Assembly (NCBI GenBank): GCA_028715025.1
Contig: JAQTLG010000068.1
Location: 1-7,866 of the forward strand
Direction of reading: 5' to 3'
DNA length: 7,866 bases
From: Dehalococcoidia bacterium
Lineage (GTDB): Bacteria > Chloroflexota > Dehalococcoidia > GIF9 > UBA5629
Position 1 is the stretch's first letter; each line of letters starts with the position of its first letter. A model generated the notes under the pieces. It had not been told where the DNA came from and did not search any database. It saw only the letters and a list, made by a program, of their open reading frames with translations. The position numbers and the translations under genes were made by a program. This document shows positions 5,480 through 7,866 of this stretch, in pieces.

Positions 5480-5944
5480 GCGTGTCGATCGGTTGGCGAT
5501 GTATGTACCACTTTTGCCGCCTGTTTTCTTAACGAGGAATATATCGGTGATAGCCATAGCCTGATCGAACATCTTGCACATATCATATATAGTCAGGGCT
5601 GTAACGGCCGCAGCTGTAAGCGCCTCCATCTCGAAGCCCGTTTTGGCTTGCCCTCTGACAGTAGCCTCGATAGCTATGGCGCCTTTTTTAGCGGGGTAGC
5701 TGAAATCAACCGATATGCTGGTAATCATCAGGGGATGGCACAGCGGGATAAGGTCGGCGGTTTTCTTGGCGGCCATTATGCCGGCTGCCTGTGCCACTGC
5801 CAGGACATCCCCCTTGGGTATCTCGTTTCTCTTCACCATTCTGAGCGTTTCCCTGCTCATGCTGATGCAGGCTGTTGCCGTCGCCAGCCTCTGTGTATCT
5901 TTTTTATTCGATACGTCTATCATGCGCGTGTCATGCTTGGCCAT
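5465..5944 (-). CDS. moaC: Cyclic pyranopterin monophosphate synthase
   Basis: This 159-residue MoaC works with MoaA. It converts 3',8-cyclo-7,8-dihydro-GTP to cyclic pyranopterin monophosphate, the first stable intermediate of molybdenum/tungsten cofactor synthesis, in the cytoplasm. The whole family core is present: MIDVS at 8-12, PKGDVLAVAQ at 43-52, LIPLCHP at 65-71, GFEMEALTA at 103-111, TIYDMCK at 118-124 and GGKSG near 142. The E. coli catalytic residues Lys51, His77, Glu112, Asp128 and Lys131 map to Lys44, His70, Glu105, Asp121 and Lys124 with one constant offset, so the enzyme should be active. After GGKSG there is a short basic tail ending SRH, and its last codons overlap the end of tupC. 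The start is preceded by GGGGGATAAG and lies three bases after the moaA stop, so the two genes are co-translated. Confidence 0.96.
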   Translation of the reverse strand: MAKHDTRMIDVSNKKDTQRLATATACISMSRETLRMVKRNEIPKGDVLAVAQAAGIMAAKKTADLIPLCHPLMITSISVDFSYPAKKGAIAIEATVRGQAKTGFEMEALTAAAVTALTIYDMCKMFDQAMAITDIFLVKKTGGKSGTYIANRSTRSSRH

Positions 5945-5947
5945 ATC

Positions 5948-6916
5948 TTATCCCCCTATGCCGGACATCCTGGTATGCATGGCGCAGTTGTCGGACAGCC
6001 GGTGCATCTCGGGCTTGGATGCTACGGCATCGATCAGCAGGCGTTTGATATCGGAAATCGTTGAGCCACTGCGCAGGGGTGTCCTGACATCGATCCCCTC
6101 TGCGGAGAAGAGGCAGGGTAGCAGCGTCCCGGATGCCGAAAGGCGAAGCCTGTTGCAGCGGTTGCAAAACGGTTCTGAGACAGGCTCGATAAATCCCACC
6201 GTACCGCTGGCTCCGGAAAGGCGATAATATTTTGCCGCTCCGTTGCCTGCCATGCCGTAATGAGGTTCAAGCGTTCCCAGCTTCTCTATTTCATGGCGCA
6301 ATAAATTGGCCGGAACAAGCCCGGCCGCTCCCTGAAGAGGCATCAGCTCTATGAATCTCACATGCCACCCTTTTTCCAGCGTCATGCGGGCGAAATCCTG
6401 TATCTCATCATCGTTTATACCCTGCATGGGCACCACATTTATCTTTACAGGATCGAGCCCGGCTTCCCTGGCTGATTCCATTCCCTCGAGCACGTCAGCC
6501 AGATCGCCCGTGCGGGTTATCTTTTTGAAGCGGTCTGCTTTCATGGTATCCAGGCTGATATTAACACGCTGCAATCCGGCCTCTGCCAGCTTGCCCGCAT
6601 ACTTATGCAGCAGTATACCGTTGGTGGTCATCGATATCTCAAGAATCCCTTCCACTGCTGAGATCATGCGTACCAGGTCCACTATGCCCGCCCTGACCAG
6701 CGGTTCGCCGCCCGTGATCCTGATCTTATTCATGCCGATCTCCGCCGCAGCGCGCACCACCAAGAGGATCTCTTCATAGCTTAGAATATCCTGGTGCGAG
6801 ACCAGCGGGACACCCCCCGACGGCATACAGTAGATGCACCTGAGGTTGCAGCGGTCAGTAACAGATATTCTCAGGTAGTCTATGCCCCTCTGAAAGCTAT
6901 CGCATATTCCCGGCAT
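5948..6916 (-). CDS. moaA: GTP 3',8-cyclase (radical SAM)
   Basis: This 322-residue MoaA carries out the radical rearrangement of GTP that begins pyranopterin synthesis. The N-terminal radical-SAM cluster motif is CNLRCIYC (Cys23, Cys27, Cys30), followed by the SAM-contact TGGEPLVR near residue 68. The C-terminal substrate-binding second 4Fe-4S cluster is given by FCNRC and a third Cys thirteen residues later (C-x2-C-x13-C), in the context SEPFCNRCNRLRLSASG. The protein ends in Gly-Gly, the conserved tail needed for activity in the family. Length matches the usual 320-340. Two oxygen-sensitive clusters fit an anaerobe. AGGGGAT precedes the start. It sits 13 bp after mogA and 3 bp before moaC in one leftward unit. 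Confidence 0.97.
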   Translation of the reverse strand: MPGICDSFQRGIDYLRISVTDRCNLRCIYCMPSGGVPLVSHQDILSYEEILLVVRAAAEIGMNKIRITGGEPLVRAGIVDLVRMISAVEGILEISMTTNGILLHKYAGKLAEAGLQRVNISLDTMKADRFKKITRTGDLADVLEGMESAREAGLDPVKINVVPMQGINDDEIQDFARMTLEKGWHVRFIELMPLQGAAGLVPANLLRHEIEKLGTLEPHYGMAGNGAAKYYRLSGASGTVGFIEPVSEPFCNRCNRLRLSASGTLLPCLFSAEGIDVRTPLRSGSTISDIKRLLIDAVASKPEMHRLSDNCAMHTRMSGIGG

Positions 6917-6929
6917 AATTATCCCCTGG

Positions 6930-7415
6930 TCAGGTATGATCTCCCGACCTGCCCTGCAGCGTTTCTATGGCATGCGGCACAATAGGCAGCAGCAGATCCA
7001 GGTATTCCTGCACAGCTCTGGGATTGCCCGGCAGGTTGACGATTAGACACCTGCCGCGTGTGCCGGCCACGGCGCGGCTGAGCACGGCTGTAGGGGTTTT
7101 TTTAAAGCCGATGGCCCTCATCATCTCAACAATGCCGACCAATTGCCTGTCAATTACACCCAGCGTGGCCTCCGGCGTAACGTCCCGCGGACTTATGCCG
7201 GTACCGCCCGTTGTGACAATCAGATCTATATTGCCGCTGTCAGCCCATGTTGCCAGCGTACTGGATATGATTTCCTCCTCGTCGGCCACAATCTGATATA
7301 GGGCGACCTCCATACCTGTGTTGCGAAATGTTTTCACTATGTAATCGCCGCTTGCATCAGAGCGCTGGCCCTGTGAGCCCTTGTCGCTGATGGTGAGAAC
7401 TCCTGCTCTATACAT
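6930..7415 (-). CDS. mogA: Molybdopterin adenylyltransferase, MogA/MoaB family
   Basis: This 161-residue protein of the MogA/MoaB fold adenylylates molybdopterin, preparing it for metal insertion by MoeA. The molybdopterin-binding signature TTGGTGISPRDVTPEA begins at residue 68, with the conserved Asp78 in RDVTP. A second block (PTAVLSRAVAG, then LIVNLPGNP) closes the site. PTAVLSR and LIVNLPG resemble MogA more than E. coli MoaB, so I call mogA; the substrate split between the two names is not certain by eye. The start has AGAGGAT seven bases upstream. It lies 40 bp after mobB and 13 bp before moaA. Confidence 0.9.
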   Translation of the reverse strand: MYRAGVLTISDKGSQGQRSDASGDYIVKTFRNTGMEVALYQIVADEEEIISSTLATWADSGNIDLIVTTGGTGISPRDVTPEATLGVIDRQLVGIVEMMRAIGFKKTPTAVLSRAVAGTRGRCLIVNLPGNPRAVQEYLDLLLPIVPHAIETLQGRSGDHT

Positions 7416-7455
7416 TCAACATCCTCTGTTGGCGTAACTCCAGGCGCATCTGCTC

Positions 7456-7866
7456 CTATGTCGAGTTCCTGATACGGATCGAGGCTGTCTTTATTATACC
7501 AACTGTTTTCAATGTTCCCAGCATGGCCAGTATGGAGCTGGCCATAATGTCTTTGACGAACCGTTTGAGCGGCACGTTTTTACCGTTCACTGCCACGGAC
7601 ATATCGGCCGGCATGGCGGCTATGATGTCACGTTCGATAAAATCGGCGATCCTGGTTATTTCCTCCCGGCCGAACACTGGTTTTTTACCGGCTCTCTTGA
7701 CTTTAGCTATTACAGCACAGAGGTCGGATCCGTTGCATACCAGATCCCCTGGTTTACCTGTGGGGCAGACCTCGATCTTGGGCGCTCTGGTATCTTTAAA
7801 TCCCTCCGCCAGGATGATGTCGTAGCTATCACCAAGTAAACGCACGGTTTCCTCCAGCGAGGGTTC
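7456..7866 (-). CDS. mobB: Molybdopterin-guanine dinucleotide biosynthesis protein MobB, C-terminal part
   Basis: These are the last 136 residues of a MobB-type protein whose 5' end lies beyond the window; the frame is open to base 7866. The diagnostic piece is DIILAEGFKDTRAPKIEV, the conserved EGFK...PKIEV block that follows the P-loop in MobB. The P-loop itself (GxxxSGKTT) would lie outside. MobB binds GTP and helps MobA attach GMP to molybdopterin. Beyond the usual end there is an extra segment of about 60 residues. It includes a VNGKNVPLKRFVKDIM stretch, a hydrophobic AMLGTLK helix, and a TASIRIR ending that looks like a small alpha/beta add-on. I believe similar tails occur in MobB of some anaerobes but cannot confirm it here. 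A GTG at 7843-7845 is internal, because the frame upstream (EPSLEET) continues the fold. It is the first visible gene of the mobB-mogA-moaA-moaC unit. Confidence 0.85.
   Translation of the reverse strand, partial: EPSLEETVRLLGDSYDIILAEGFKDTRAPKIEVCPTGKPGDLVCNGSDLCAVIAKVKRAGKKPVFGREEITRIADFIERDIIAAMPADMSVAVNGKNVPLKRFVKDIMASSILAMLGTLKTVGIIKTASIRIRNST

Noticed and set aside
7843..7845. GTG as the start of the last leftward gene
   Set aside because: The frame is open to the window edge with plausible MobB sequence upstream, and MobB needs an N-terminal P-loop domain.

Overview
The window reads as a piece of chromosome from an anaerobic bacterium that uses tungsten or molybdenum enzymes. The evidence is a complete tungstate importer (tupABC), four molybdopterin-cofactor genes, and a cofactor-type riboswitch in front of the importer. 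A lipobox lipoprotein, Shine-Dalgarno sites close to consensus and a sigma70-like promoter all point to Bacteria. The phylum cannot be settled from this sequence; a Dehalococcoidia-like or syntrophic anaerobe is only a guess. I see no insertion sequence, tRNA, rRNA, CRISPR array or phage gene.

Layout. Positions 102-848 (+) encode a short histone-deacetylase-fold amidohydrolase. Positions 901-2392 (-) hold a compact three-gene set of unknown function. Two of its genes encode single-pass membrane proteins with very long, strictly periodic Gly-x-x-x arrays, and the third encodes a small protein with three membrane segments. Positions 2393-2694 are a divergent control region. It contains two nearly concentric 9-bp inverted repeats, a good promoter for the rightward genes, and an RNA element that matches the Moco/Tuco riboswitch class in its hairpins and conserved loops and overlaps the tupA ribosome binding site. 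Positions 2695-5479 (+) are tupA-tupB-tupC. Positions 5465-7866 (-) are mobB (cut by the window edge), mogA, moaA and moaC, transcribed toward tupC and overlapping it by 15 bp.

How the genes fit together. TupA captures tungstate outside the cell and TupBC import it. MoaA and MoaC convert GTP to cyclic pyranopterin monophosphate. MogA adenylylates molybdopterin ahead of metal insertion, and MobB assists the guanine-dinucleotide step. The putative riboswitch would let finished cofactor turn down tungstate import, which is a feedback loop. The deacetylase-like gene and the Gly-x-x-x operon have no evident link to this pathway.

The most unusual content is the Gly-x-x-x gene pair. One protein has 26 consecutive glycines at exactly every fourth residue. 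Its neighbour is a diverged paralogue in which the same register and several aromatic positions are kept without a gap over about 100 residues. I recognise no characterised system with this arrangement.
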